The notes beneath the pieces are model-generated. The model made no database searches. It worked only from the letters and a program-made list of their open reading frames with translations, and had not been told where the DNA came from. This document shows, in pieces, positions 42,284-50,721 of a stretch of DNA of 64,000 bases (the stretch's first letter is position 1; the number at the start of each line of letters is the position of its first letter). The DNA is from Candidatus Peribacteria bacterium (GTDB lineage Bacteria; Patescibacteriota; Gracilibacteria; Peribacterales; Peribacteraceae), in contig CALRAD010000004.1 of assembly GCA_943350395.1 (NCBI GenBank), positions 1 to 64,000 on the forward strand, read 5' to 3'. Both the position numbers and the translations under genes were made by a program.

Positions 42284-42352
42284 TTGTTTTTTCCGCTTAT
42301 TTCTGCTATAATAAGAAGATTATTTCTCGTGCAAAACACACAAGAATATTCC
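42284..42352 (+). promoter_or_regulatory. Promoter and leader of the 758-residue surface protein
   Basis: ATTTCTGCTATAAT places -10 TATAAT at 42307-42312. A leader with AAGATTATTTCTCGTG and ACACACAAGAA precedes the ATG. Almost the same block (promoter, leader and first codons) is present at 44682-44740. Confidence 0.75.
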
Positions 42353-44629
42353 ATGACGGTTCCCGCACTCCTTCGCTCGCGGCACGTGCTAATCTCAATC
42401 GCTTTCGCTGCGGTACTGGCGCTGATGTTCACGTTCGGTTCAACGACAAAATTTTTGCGTGGCTCACTCCTCGACGATCGTGTGCTGACGCTCTCCGATA
42501 CCAATGACGACGGCGTGTTTTCCCTGCGTGAAATGCGCAGAGCGCTCACGAACATGCTCCGTGCGTTTGCTACGAACGATCTCGCGTACGATCTCAATAT
42601 CAGCGGCACGGTCGAGCGTGAAGATTTGAGGCTCCTTGTCAGGAGCATTCGTGCCTTCCTCAGCGCCGTATGTCCCAATGCAACGATTGAGCCGGGCGAA
42701 CAGTGTGATGACGGCAATGCGACGGACAACGATTCCTGCACGAATCTCTGCAAAATTTCTGTTGCAACGAATGCAGACAGTACCTGCAAGAAACAAGATG
42801 AACAGTTTAGGTCCGAACACGGAGGTTGCTTGAACGTCGCAACAAATATCACATGGAGCAGCCTCCAAACAAACATGCCAAACCAACAGAGTGCGCTGAA
42901 TCTCTGTGACAACTTGATCTCAAATGGCTTCGACGACTGGTCACTGCCGACAGCGATCCAAATTACGGATGTCGCGCTTCGCTACGCACCTGAGTACTTC
43001 GATTTTAAGACGAATCAGCTGTTCTGGTCATCGAGTCTGAGCAGTGGCAGCGGCGTGATTGCGAATCTTTCCAATACATCGCAATTTATTGGCAACCGCA
43101 ATGTTTCCTACCCCGTCGTCTGTATCCGAAGCGGCATCTGCGGCAACGGAGTGAGGGAAGGCACCGAGCAGTGTGACGACGGCAATGAAGACAACACCGA
43201 TGACTGCATCGACTCTTGTAAGTCATCTGTCTGCGGCGATGGTTTTGTAGCGACGGATGTCGAGCAGTGTGATGATAAAAATTCAGTGAATACCGATGCA
43301 TGCACAACGCTCTGCAAGATCCCTGTCTGCGGTGACGGTTTCAAGCAGGCGGAAGAACAGTGCGATGACGGGGATTCTGACGAAACGAATACGTGTACTA
43401 CTCTCTGCAAGAACCCAGTGTGCGGCGACGGCTTCAAACAGGGCTCGGAACAGTGTGACAGCGGCCTTCAAAATGGGGCGCAGTGTACGACCGAGTCCGC
43501 AAATATTGCGTGCCAGTACTGTTCTTCCGCTTGCATCCTCACGATGTACAGTCCGCCTCCGGTGTGTGGCAACGGCATCGTGGAATACGGAGAGAGCTGC
43601 GACGATCACAATAATGTTTCACAGGACGACTGTTCTGCGACCTGCAATGCAGAGTCGCACTACGCATGTGTGGATTACGCTTGCACTCAGGTTGAAGGAT
43701 TCGGACCGAATACATGCGGCGAAGTGGCCGATAGTTGTCTTCCGTCGCCGAATGACGGCATCCAGGCGACGATGACGTTCTCAAAAAATCCGATCATCAC
43801 GTACGAGCCTGCCGTCACGACGATCGTCATTCATCCGGACAAAATTCGTACGGGAGTGGCTGCTGATATCATCTTGAATGTTTTGAACAGGGATATCGAC
43901 GATTCATTCCGCGATCCGCGGTGCACGAGAGTGAACGATACGGGGACTTACCCACTCTTCCATCTATCGTGCGCACTCGGAACGATCAATCCGGCGACCG
44001 ACATCACGATCGTCATTCCGTTCACGACGTACCGATGTCAAGGAGTCACGTCCGCACCTTCTGGGATCTTCGATCTTTGGGGGTCGCTTCTTCTAAGGGA
44101 TTCTGCCGCGCGTCCGGCCGACGCTCCTCCTCTTACGCCCCTCAAGGTCAAGTTCCCGTACAAATGCAAACCGATGCCGGCAACGATGGGTCGCAGAGAT
44201 GCATCGTGCACGGCAGGATTTTACGGGTTCTCATCGAACGATCTGTACATCGAAGGTACGAGCACCGAGAATCCCGTGACGCACGAAACGTATATTTTCG
44301 GACAACGAACGAATACCATCGCATGGTTTCGCTACACTCCGGGAAACAATGTGATCACATCCGAGTCGATGATACCGCTGCCTGGTCTTGGTTTCGTGAG
44401 CGACGCCCGTTTCGATAATTTGCATTCCGTCGTGTCGTTCATGTTTAGGTCCTACGATATTCTACGGGGGCAGCTAGGTAATCCGGCACCGCTGTGTCTA
44501 GATCCTGCCACAAGCCAAATCAATGGCGGGGCTTGTTTGAGCGCTTTTACCCCTCATGCCGCACTACCTGTTTCCGTCACGGCGATTCGTGATCCAAACC
44601 CTTGGAAACGGTGTTTTTATAGGCCGTAA
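42353..44629 (+). CDS. Surface protein: dockerin-like module, DUF1566-type domain, six Cys-rich repeats
   Basis: 758 residues. The N-terminal 120 residues (MTVPALLRSRHVLISIAFAA anchor, then FLRGSLLDDRVLTLSD and the EF-hand-like pair) are nearly identical to the protein at 44741. After the first Cys-rich repeat comes a DUF1566-like domain (NGFDDWSLPTAIQ; LFWSSSLSSGSG; YPVVCIRSG), a fold related to phage-tail and fimbrial tip proteins. Five more Cys-rich repeats follow, one of them irregular (residues about 375-400 with extra Cys). A C-terminal region of about 290 residues of unknown fold contains Cys pairs (DPRCTRVND; YKCKPMP). Probably surface-exposed and disulfide-bonded. Confidence 0.82.
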   Translation: MTVPALLRSRHVLISIAFAAVLALMFTFGSTTKFLRGSLLDDRVLTLSDTNDDGVFSLREMRRALTNMLRAFATNDLAYDLNISGTVEREDLRLLVRSIRAFLSAVCPNATIEPGEQCDDGNATDNDSCTNLCKISVATNADSTCKKQDEQFRSEHGGCLNVATNITWSSLQTNMPNQQSALNLCDNLISNGFDDWSLPTAIQITDVALRYAPEYFDFKTNQLFWSSSLSSGSGVIANLSNTSQFIGNRNVSYPVVCIRSGICGNGVREGTEQCDDGNEDNTDDCIDSCKSSVCGDGFVATDVEQCDDKNSVNTDACTTLCKIPVCGDGFKQAEEQCDDGDSDETNTCTTLCKNPVCGDGFKQGSEQCDSGLQNGAQCTTESANIACQYCSSACILTMYSPPPVCGNGIVEYGESCDDHNNVSQDDCSATCNAESHYACVDYACTQVEGFGPNTCGEVADSCLPSPNDGIQATMTFSKNPIITYEPAVTTIVIHPDKIRTGVAADIILNVLNRDIDDSFRDPRCTRVNDTGTYPLFHLSCALGTINPATDITIVIPFTTYRCQGVTSAPSGIFDLWGSLLLRDSAARPADAPPLTPLKVKFPYKCKPMPATMGRRDASCTAGFYGFSSNDLYIEGTSTENPVTHETYIFGQRTNTIAWFRYTPGNNVITSESMIPLPGLGFVSDARFDNLHSVVSFMFRSYDILRGQLGNPAPLCLDPATSQINGGACLSAFTPHAALPVSVTAIRDPNPWKRCFYRP

Positions 44630-44681
44630 ACCCATCGGTCATCGGTTTCTTGAGTGATCCTGAAGAGTGATAGATTTTTCG

Positions 44682-44740
44682 GCTTATTTCTGCTATAATA
44701 AAAAGATTATTTCTCGTGAAAAAACACACAAGAAAATTCC
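44682..44740 (+). promoter_or_regulatory. Promoter and leader of the 1234-residue surface protein
   Basis: Near-copy of the 42284-42352 block: ATTTCTGCTATAAT (-10 at 44694-44699), AAGATTATTTCTCGTG leader, ATG at 44741. Confidence 0.75.
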
Positions 44741-47700
44741 ATGACGGTCCCCGCAATTCTTCGCTCGCGGCACGCTCTGATCTCAATCGCTTTCGCTGCG
44801 GTACTGGCGCTGATGTTCACGTTCGGTTTCTCGACGAGGTTCCTGCGCGGGTCACTTCTCGACGATCAGGTGTTGACGCTTGCGGATGGCAATCTCGATG
44901 GCGTGCTTTCCATCGGAGAAATGCGCAGAGCAGTGACGGACATGATTGGTGCAACAGAGACAAACGATCTTGCGTACGACCTGAGCGGCAACGGCACGAC
45001 TGATCGTACGGATCTCACGCTCCTTTTGCAGAGCATTCGTGCGCATCTCAGCGCCGTGTGCGGAAACGGCATCGTCGAGCCGGGCGAGCAATGCGACGAC
45101 GGAAATCAGAGCAATACCGACGCCTGTTTGAATACGTGCAAACTGCCGGTCTGTGGTAATCAGGTTCTCGAGGGCACCGAGCAGTGCGATAACGGACCCC
45201 AAAACAGCAATACCAGTTCCTGTACGCTTGGTTGCCGCCTTGCAGCGTGTGTCGACGGATTTAAGCAGGGCGCAGAAGAGTGTGACGATGGTGATCAGCT
45301 CAACACAAATTCATGCACAAATATTTGCAAAAATGCAGCGTGCGTCGATGGATTCAAACAGGGCACCGAAGAGTGTGACGACGGAAATCAGGTGAATACG
45401 GATTCCTGTACCAGTCTCTGCAAACTTGCGAAGTGCGTAGATGGATTCAAGCAGGGTACCGAAGAGTGTGACGACGGAGACCAGGACAATACGAATTTTT
45501 GCACGAATAGTTGTAAGAATGCGAGGTGTGGCGACGGATTTAAGCAGGGTGCCGAAGCATGCGATGACGGAAATACGGTGGATACGGACGATTGCAGGAA
45601 TACGTGCATTCTCCCGCGCTGCGGCGACAGTATCGTGCAGGGAACGGAGCAGTGTGACGACGGCAATACCGTTCAAACGGATCTGTGCATGAATACCTGC
45701 ATTCTTCCGATCTCCGATACAAGTATCGAACAATTCTGCGCAAACAATTCGGTCTACGGTGATCTCACCGGCATTTTCGAATCGGCATTCACGTATCCTT
45801 CGACGATCACGCATGCAGGCGAAGCGTACGCGGGTGTCGGTGTCATCACGACGAGGACAACGGGGACGATCTATCGTTCTGTTCGTCAGGGCAACACCAA
45901 AAGATGGCTCAAAGAAGCACAGTTCCCGTCGATCAATTCTCCAAACTATGCGAATATCAGGTTCTTCTCAACCGCGAATAACTTGGTTGCAACGTTGGAA
46001 GCAAGCAACACCGGATCGATGATCTTGAAACGCGAACAGAACGGAAAGTGGGCGAATATCAGTTTCCCGGTACCGACGGCTCTTGGCATCGGTTCTCTGA
46101 TCGAACATGACGGAAAGATCTATTTCAATTCAAGAAATAACGGCATTGTCTATCGGCATGATGGCGGAAGAATCTGGACACCGATTGCGACTGTCATCAC
46201 CGGCTTGAAAGGTATTGCATCACTGAATAACACGCTCTACGCGATTTCGATCAGCAATCTCTATCGCTTCGACGGAGTGTCATGGGTGAACGTGCCGATT
46301 CAAGGCGTTCCTTTTGCAAACAGCACATCATTTGTTTCCTTCAGAGATTCTCTCTTCGTCAATGGCTTCGACGGAACACTGAACAAATCGATGGTCTACA
46401 AATTCAATCCCACGTCACTCTTTACTCCTGCGGAGCGTATGCAGGTGGGCAATCCGCCAACGGGTATGTCTCAACTCAGTCTGCAGGTTGCAGGCAGTCA
46501 TCTTATTGCAGGGGCGTACGCTTCTACGACAACATTCGGTCTCTTCCGGTACGTTTCCGATTCGAATACTTGGGTGAGTGCCGGCATCAACTATTCAAAT
46601 GGTCAGAGTATCAACAGCGCTCTCGTTACTTTGCAGTCCGCTTCTCCTCCGGGCTCCTGGTATGTCAACTGTGCGAAAACTTCCATCTGTGGAGACAGTG
46701 TCAGGGAGGGTAGCGAACAGTGCGACGATGGGAATGCGATTGAGACTGATTCCTGTTTGAGTACTTGCACCTTTCGCTGTGGAGATGGGGTGAGGCAGGG
46801 GGCAGAACAATGTGATGACGGAAACACGGTCGAGACCGACGAGTGTTCAAACCTTTGCAGGCTTCCGGCATGTGGGAACGGGGTCGTGGAAGGATCAGAG
46901 CAATGCGACGATCAGAACACCACACTTGGAGATGGCTGCAATGCAACATGTGTCGTGGAAACGAATTACACATGTTCCGGATCACCGAGTCGTTGTGAGC
47001 GGGTTGCCGCTTCGTGCGTGAATAGCCAAGTTGTCTGCAATAACGGCGTTTCTCCACTCTGCAATTCCGCTTCTCCGAACGCAACCTGCGTTGGTTATCG
47101 ATTCAATGCTTCGGATCCATGGCAGTATGCTCCCTATTGTTGTACGACTGATTCCGGTGATTGCCGAGGAGGTACGCCGAGCTGCAATGGGGTTATTCCT
47201 GCTCCACCTCCCACTCCGGTCTGCGGCGATTCCATCGTACAGATCGCTTCACCGTACAATGAGCAGTGCGATGACGGGAACAGAACCTCAAACGATGGCT
47301 GCTCGGCGGCGTGCAGGAATGAAATCTGCGGAGACGGCGTGAAACAACCGAGTGAGAGCTGTGATGATGGCAATACGATCAACACGGACAGTTGCACCAA
47401 CGCGTGCGCTCTCCCTGTCTGCGGCGATGGATTCACGCAGACCGGCGAACAGTGTGACGATGGGAATGCTCTTGTCAGTGACGGATGCACACCGATATGC
47501 ACAACGTCCCCCGTTGTTCCTTCGCTCTGTGGAGTCGGCAGCTTCAAGGCTGTGACATTACCTTCGCCGACCGCAACGCAACGATATCAGTCGATTTCAT
47601 TCTTCTATCCGACGACGAATCTTCTCTTCCTCGCTGACGATGCGCAGGTTTCCTACTTCAATAACGTCTCATGGAGATCTGCCGGAGTAAAAGAAAATAT

Positions 47701-48445
47701 CATCGATCCTAGCGGTTATAGTACCAACATACGGGAGATTACGACGCAGACGGCATTGTATTTGGATGAAGAAACGCAGACGTTGTATTTGGGAACCTAT
47801 AGCGGCGATACGTGGAAGCAGCAGGTGCAGGGAAGCAACATGGAAGGGGTGTGGCACTTCCTCGGAAGATTACCGGCAAGCATCGCTTCTCTGAGCAAGA
47901 AGAATGGGAAGATACACGCATTCAGTGGCAGAGGAGTCTATGAATTGTCGACGTCGTGGGATTTCACTCGCGGGTATTGGACAGGAAAAGCCGCTTTTCC
48001 GGTCGCTTCCCCGGGGGCGAAAGCATTCTTCGCCGATCACGATACTCTGCTTTTTGGAGGAGCGATCTACGCATGGAACGGCACGACTTGGGATTACTAC
48101 AATACGTACCCAAGCGTGGCAGAACCCTTTGGAGCCACACTGAAACACGGTGTCGTTTTCATCAATATTCTTGGCATCACCACTGCGACTCCGGCGAATG
48201 TCGGTGGCAATCCTATCACGTTCGTTCCGTATGGAGGACTCAATAAGGGTATGTATCGTGCGCACAATGTGACCGGAGAGGGAGTGTTCTCTTCGCCTCT
48301 TTGGCAAAAAATCCAAGGTATTGAGCCTTGCTCTGGTGGAACAAGCACACTTGCCTGTATCTCCAGTGATGACTTCACCGATTGGAAGGGTGAGTACTGG
48401 AAATTCAATGCCGATGCGGGTCTTGGCTGTATGAAAATGCCGTAA
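44741..48445 (+). CDS. Giant surface protein: dockerin-like module, two propeller-like domains, 13 Cys-rich repeats
   Basis: 1234 residues and the last gene of the cluster. It shares anchor and dockerin-like module with the previous protein (LADGNLDGVLSIGEMRRAVT; YDLSGNGTTDRTDLTLLLQS). Seven Cys-rich repeats follow, three of them CVDGFKQGTEECDDGN-type copies that are nearly identical at DNA level. Then a beta-rich domain of about 300 residues with blade-like repeats (GIVYRHDGGRIWTPIA; LYRFDGVSWVNVP; FVNGFDGTLNKSMVYKFN), six more Cys-rich repeats broken by a Cys-containing insert, and a second blade-like domain (VYELSTSWDFTRGYW; IYAWNGTTWDYYNTY). The C terminus has the last Cys near LGCMKMP. 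Function unknown; adhesion or scaffold is the best guess. Confidence 0.83.
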   Translation: MTVPAILRSRHALISIAFAAVLALMFTFGFSTRFLRGSLLDDQVLTLADGNLDGVLSIGEMRRAVTDMIGATETNDLAYDLSGNGTTDRTDLTLLLQSIRAHLSAVCGNGIVEPGEQCDDGNQSNTDACLNTCKLPVCGNQVLEGTEQCDNGPQNSNTSSCTLGCRLAACVDGFKQGAEECDDGDQLNTNSCTNICKNAACVDGFKQGTEECDDGNQVNTDSCTSLCKLAKCVDGFKQGTEECDDGDQDNTNFCTNSCKNARCGDGFKQGAEACDDGNTVDTDDCRNTCILPRCGDSIVQGTEQCDDGNTVQTDLCMNTCILPISDTSIEQFCANNSVYGDLTGIFESAFTYPSTITHAGEAYAGVGVITTRTTGTIYRSVRQGNTKRWLKEAQFPSINSPNYANIRFFSTANNLVATLEASNTGSMILKREQNGKWANISFPVPTALGIGSLIEHDGKIYFNSRNNGIVYRHDGGRIWTPIATVITGLKGIASLNNTLYAISISNLYRFDGVSWVNVPIQGVPFANSTSFVSFRDSLFVNGFDGTLNKSMVYKFNPTSLFTPAERMQVGNPPTGMSQLSLQVAGSHLIAGAYASTTTFGLFRYVSDSNTWVSAGINYSNGQSINSALVTLQSASPPGSWYVNCAKTSICGDSVREGSEQCDDGNAIETDSCLSTCTFRCGDGVRQGAEQCDDGNTVETDECSNLCRLPACGNGVVEGSEQCDDQNTTLGDGCNATCVVETNYTCSGSPSRCERVAASCVNSQVVCNNGVSPLCNSASPNATCVGYRFNASDPWQYAPYCCTTDSGDCRGGTPSCNGVIPAPPPTPVCGDSIVQIASPYNEQCDDGNRTSNDGCSAACRNEICGDGVKQPSESCDDGNTINTDSCTNACALPVCGDGFTQTGEQCDDGNALVSDGCTPICTTSPVVPSLCGVGSFKAVTLPSPTATQRYQSISFFYPTTNLLFLADDAQVSYFNNVSWRSAGVKENIIDPSGYSTNIREITTQTALYLDEETQTLYLGTYSGDTWKQQVQGSNMEGVWHFLGRLPASIASLSKKNGKIHAFSGRGVYELSTSWDFTRGYWTGKAAFPVASPGAKAFFADHDTLLFGGAIYAWNGTTWDYYNTYPSVAEPFGATLKHGVVFINILGITTATPANVGGNPITFVPYGGLNKGMYRAHNVTGEGVFSSPLWQKIQGIEPCSGGTSTLACISSDDFTDWKGEYWKFNADAGLGCMKMP

Positions 48446-48459
48446 TTATTTCTCAGTTG

Positions 48460-49914
48460 CTACAGAGCCGGCTTCTTCGTGTGCCACTCTGTTGCTTGTT
48501 CGTACGCATACGCAGCACTCAGTAGTCCTGCTTCTCCCCACTGCGGTCCCATCATCTGGAGCCCTATGGGAAGCCCTTCTTTGCTTATGCCACAAGGCAC
48601 GGAAAGTGCGGGGATCCCGGCCATCACTGCGCCGTCCATGAAGACATCTTCCAGATACATTGCGACAGGATCATTGACGTGAGCACCGACTTTGAATGCG
48701 GGAGACGGTGCAACCGGTGAGATGATCAGATCAAAATTTTTGAAAGCATTCGTAAAATCTTCACAAATCAAAGTTCTCACTTTCTGCGCTTTCAGATAGT
48801 ACGCATCGTAGTAACCGGCCGAGAGCGCGTACGTCCCGATCATGATTCTGCGTTTCACTTCCGTACCGAATCCTTCACTTCTGGCACGCTGATAGTAATC
48901 GAGAAGATCTTTCGGTTTGCTCACGCCATGCCCGTATCGAATGCCGTCGTAGCGTGCCATATTGGAACTCACTTCGCAGGGGCAAAGCACGTAGTAGGTT
49001 GCAAGCGCGTACTTCGTATGCGGCAGACTCATCTCGGTGACAGTTGCTCCAAGTGACGCAAGAATTTTTGCAGCCTCACGGATTGCGTGTTCGGTGTCGC
49101 TATTGAGCCCTTCGATGAAGTACTCTTTCGGCAGTCCCACTCGTACCCCTTTCAGGTCTTTTTTTAGGGCTCCCGAGTATTTTGGTACAGGACGATCGGA
49201 CGTCGTTCCATCCATTGGGTCGTGTCCTGCAATTGCCTCAAGAACGATTGCAAGATCTTCGACTGTCTTGCATATCGGTCCGATGGTATCGAGTGAGCTT
49301 GCCATGCTCATCACTCCATACCTGCTTGTTCTTCCGTATGTAGGACGAATGCCTGCAATGCCGCAGAAACTTGCAGGCTGGCGGATCGATCCTCCTGTAT
49401 CGGTACCGAGTGCGAATAATGCTTCATCCGATGCAATGCCCGCCGCCGATCCTCCGGACGATCCACCTGCAACACGGTTCGTATCCCACGGGTTTCTCGT
49501 GACGCCGTAGCAGGATGTTTCTGTGGATCCTCCCATCGTAAATTCGTCGGTATTTGTCTTCCCGATGCTGATGGCACCTGCTGCGCTGAGTCGCTTCGTA
49601 GTCGTAGAGTCGTAGGGTGGGATGTAATCTTTACTTCGCAGCATGTTGGAGCAACCCGTCGTTTTTACCCCCGCTTCGCAGTACACATCCTTTGCAAGGT
49701 AGGGGATACCGGTCAGCGCGGAATTCCATTCCGCGGAATCATCAACTTTTTTGGCTTCCTCAAGGGCTCGATCGAAATTGCGATGCACGACGGCATTCAA
49801 TTTCTTATCGATCGATTCAATGCGATCGATGCATGACTGCGTGAGTTCGACAGAAGTAATTTCCCGCTTCTTCAGTTTTTCATGCGCCTGCGAAATCGTC
49901 AGAGAGGAGAGCAT
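48460..49914 (-). CDS. gatA: Glutamyl-tRNA(Gln)/Asp-tRNA(Asn) amidotransferase subunit A
   Basis: 484 residues, normal length. An amidase-signature enzyme that releases ammonia from glutamine for transamidation of Glu-tRNA-Gln or Asp-tRNA-Asn by GatB. The catalytic Ser-cisSer-Lys triad is visible in PYLAKDVYCEAG (Lys), GGSSGGSAAGIAS and TDTGGSIRQPASFCG. The start at 49914 is set 1 nt after the gatC stop; an upstream in-frame ATG lies inside gatC. gatB is not in this window, so the complex is encoded at two loci. Confidence 0.97.
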   Translation of the reverse strand: MLSSLTISQAHEKLKKREITSVELTQSCIDRIESIDKKLNAVVHRNFDRALEEAKKVDDSAEWNSALTGIPYLAKDVYCEAGVKTTGCSNMLRSKDYIPPYDSTTTKRLSAAGAISIGKTNTDEFTMGGSTETSCYGVTRNPWDTNRVAGGSSGGSAAGIASDEALFALGTDTGGSIRQPASFCGIAGIRPTYGRTSRYGVMSMASSLDTIGPICKTVEDLAIVLEAIAGHDPMDGTTSDRPVPKYSGALKKDLKGVRVGLPKEYFIEGLNSDTEHAIREAAKILASLGATVTEMSLPHTKYALATYYVLCPCEVSSNMARYDGIRYGHGVSKPKDLLDYYQRARSEGFGTEVKRRIMIGTYALSAGYYDAYYLKAQKVRTLICEDFTNAFKNFDLIISPVAPSPAFKVGAHVNDPVAMYLEDVFMDGAVMAGIPALSVPCGISKEGLPIGLQMMGPQWGEAGLLSAAYAYEQATEWHTKKPAL

Positions 49915-49915
49915 A

Positions 49916-50212
49916 TTATCCGTGTGCATGTGGAGCTTGTATCTGGTGTTCGGTGATTGGGAGAGGGGAAGCTCCGAGAAGATCGTCGGGTTTTGCTTCA
50001 CTTGGCTTCACAGCATCTTCACGAAGTGCGTTCGTGATGCCTGTGACTTGTGCAGTCGGTTCCACACTCGTTGTATCCACTTCATTCAGGATTTCTATAT
50101 AGTTCAAAATCGAGGAAAGTTCTTTTGTCATTTTGTCCACTTCTTCTGGCGTCAGTGTCAGCCGGGCAAGCTTTGCGATGTGCAGAACCTGATCTTTGGT
50201 GAGCGTGGTCAT
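49916..50212 (-). CDS. gatC: Amidotransferase subunit C
   Basis: 98 residues: LTKDQVLHIAKLARLTLTPE N terminus, the belt-like helix EELSSILNYIEILNEVDTT and the C-terminal REDAVKPSEAKPDDLLGASP motif of GatC, which wraps around GatA and GatB. The start is set at 50212 rather than 50224 because TATGCT, overlapping the upstream ATG, ends 7 nt before it. It is followed directly by gatA and divergent from rnpA. Confidence 0.95.
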   Translation of the reverse strand: MTTLTKDQVLHIAKLARLTLTPEEVDKMTKELSSILNYIEILNEVDTTSVEPTAQVTGITNALREDAVKPSEAKPDDLLGASPLPITEHQIQAPHAHG

Positions 50213-50248
50213 CGTTCTGAGCATACTGCAGCACGTTCTTTCTCGCCA

Positions 50249-50304
50249 GATCAGCGCGCCCCGCCGTGCGGGGCGCGCCGCCGCCAGGATGGCCGCGCTG
50301 GATC
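50249..50304. repeat. GC-rich palindrome between gatC and rnpA
   Basis: Outer arms GATCAGCGCG and CGCGCTGGATC enclose a perfect CGCCCCGC-CGT-GCGGGGCG hairpin and a GCC-rich spacer. It takes up almost half of the 131-bp divergent intergenic region. Confidence 0.75.
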
Positions 50305-50343
50305 AAATCAAAAGTTTGCTCGAAACTCTGTTATCCTCTTTCC

Positions 50344-50721
50344 ATGCTTCTCTCTCGTCTTTCCGGCCGCAAAGTCTGCGAGCGTGTCAAAACAAAAGGC
50401 ATTCTCTGGAAAGGCAAGCATATGCAAGCGAGGATCATGCACGGTCTTCCGAGGAATTTTCCTGTCACGACTCCGCCAAGTATTCTTGTTGGCATTCTTA
50501 CATCGACGAGGCTGCACAAATCAGCGGTGAAACGCAATCGCATGCGCAGGCGTTGCAAGGAAGCACTGCGAGTAACGTTAAAAAACCAAATTCCAAATAC
50601 CAAATTCCAGGGATCATCTCAGTTGCTCCTTTTGCCCCGCTCCTCTAGCCTGTCTGCGCCTTACGGCGAGATTCTTGCCGACGCAGTGTCTCTCATTTCC
50701 TTCCTCTCACCCCGTGGCTGA
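50344..50721 (+). CDS. rnpA: Ribonuclease P protein component
   Basis: 125 residues. The first part is MLLSRLSGRKVCERVKTKGI, then the beta strand SILVGILTSTRLHKSAVKRN and the RNR-type signature KRNRMRRRCKEALR, which binds the RNase P RNA for tRNA 5' maturation. The family core is short of conservation at both ends, with a basic, Leu-rich C-terminal tail. TATCCT (50332-50337) ends 6 nt before the ATG. No rpmH precedes it, unlike the common rpmH-rnpA order. The last 8 nt overlap the yidC start. Confidence 0.9.
   Translation: MLLSRLSGRKVCERVKTKGILWKGKHMQARIMHGLPRNFPVTTPPSILVGILTSTRLHKSAVKRNRMRRRCKEALRVTLKNQIPNTKFQGSSQLLLLPRSSSLSAPYGEILADAVSLISFLSPRG

Noticed and set aside
50225-50343. rpmH (ribosomal protein L34) upstream of rnpA
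   Set aside because: The gap is only 119-131 bp, taken up by a GC palindrome and promoters; no basic 44-residue frame is present.
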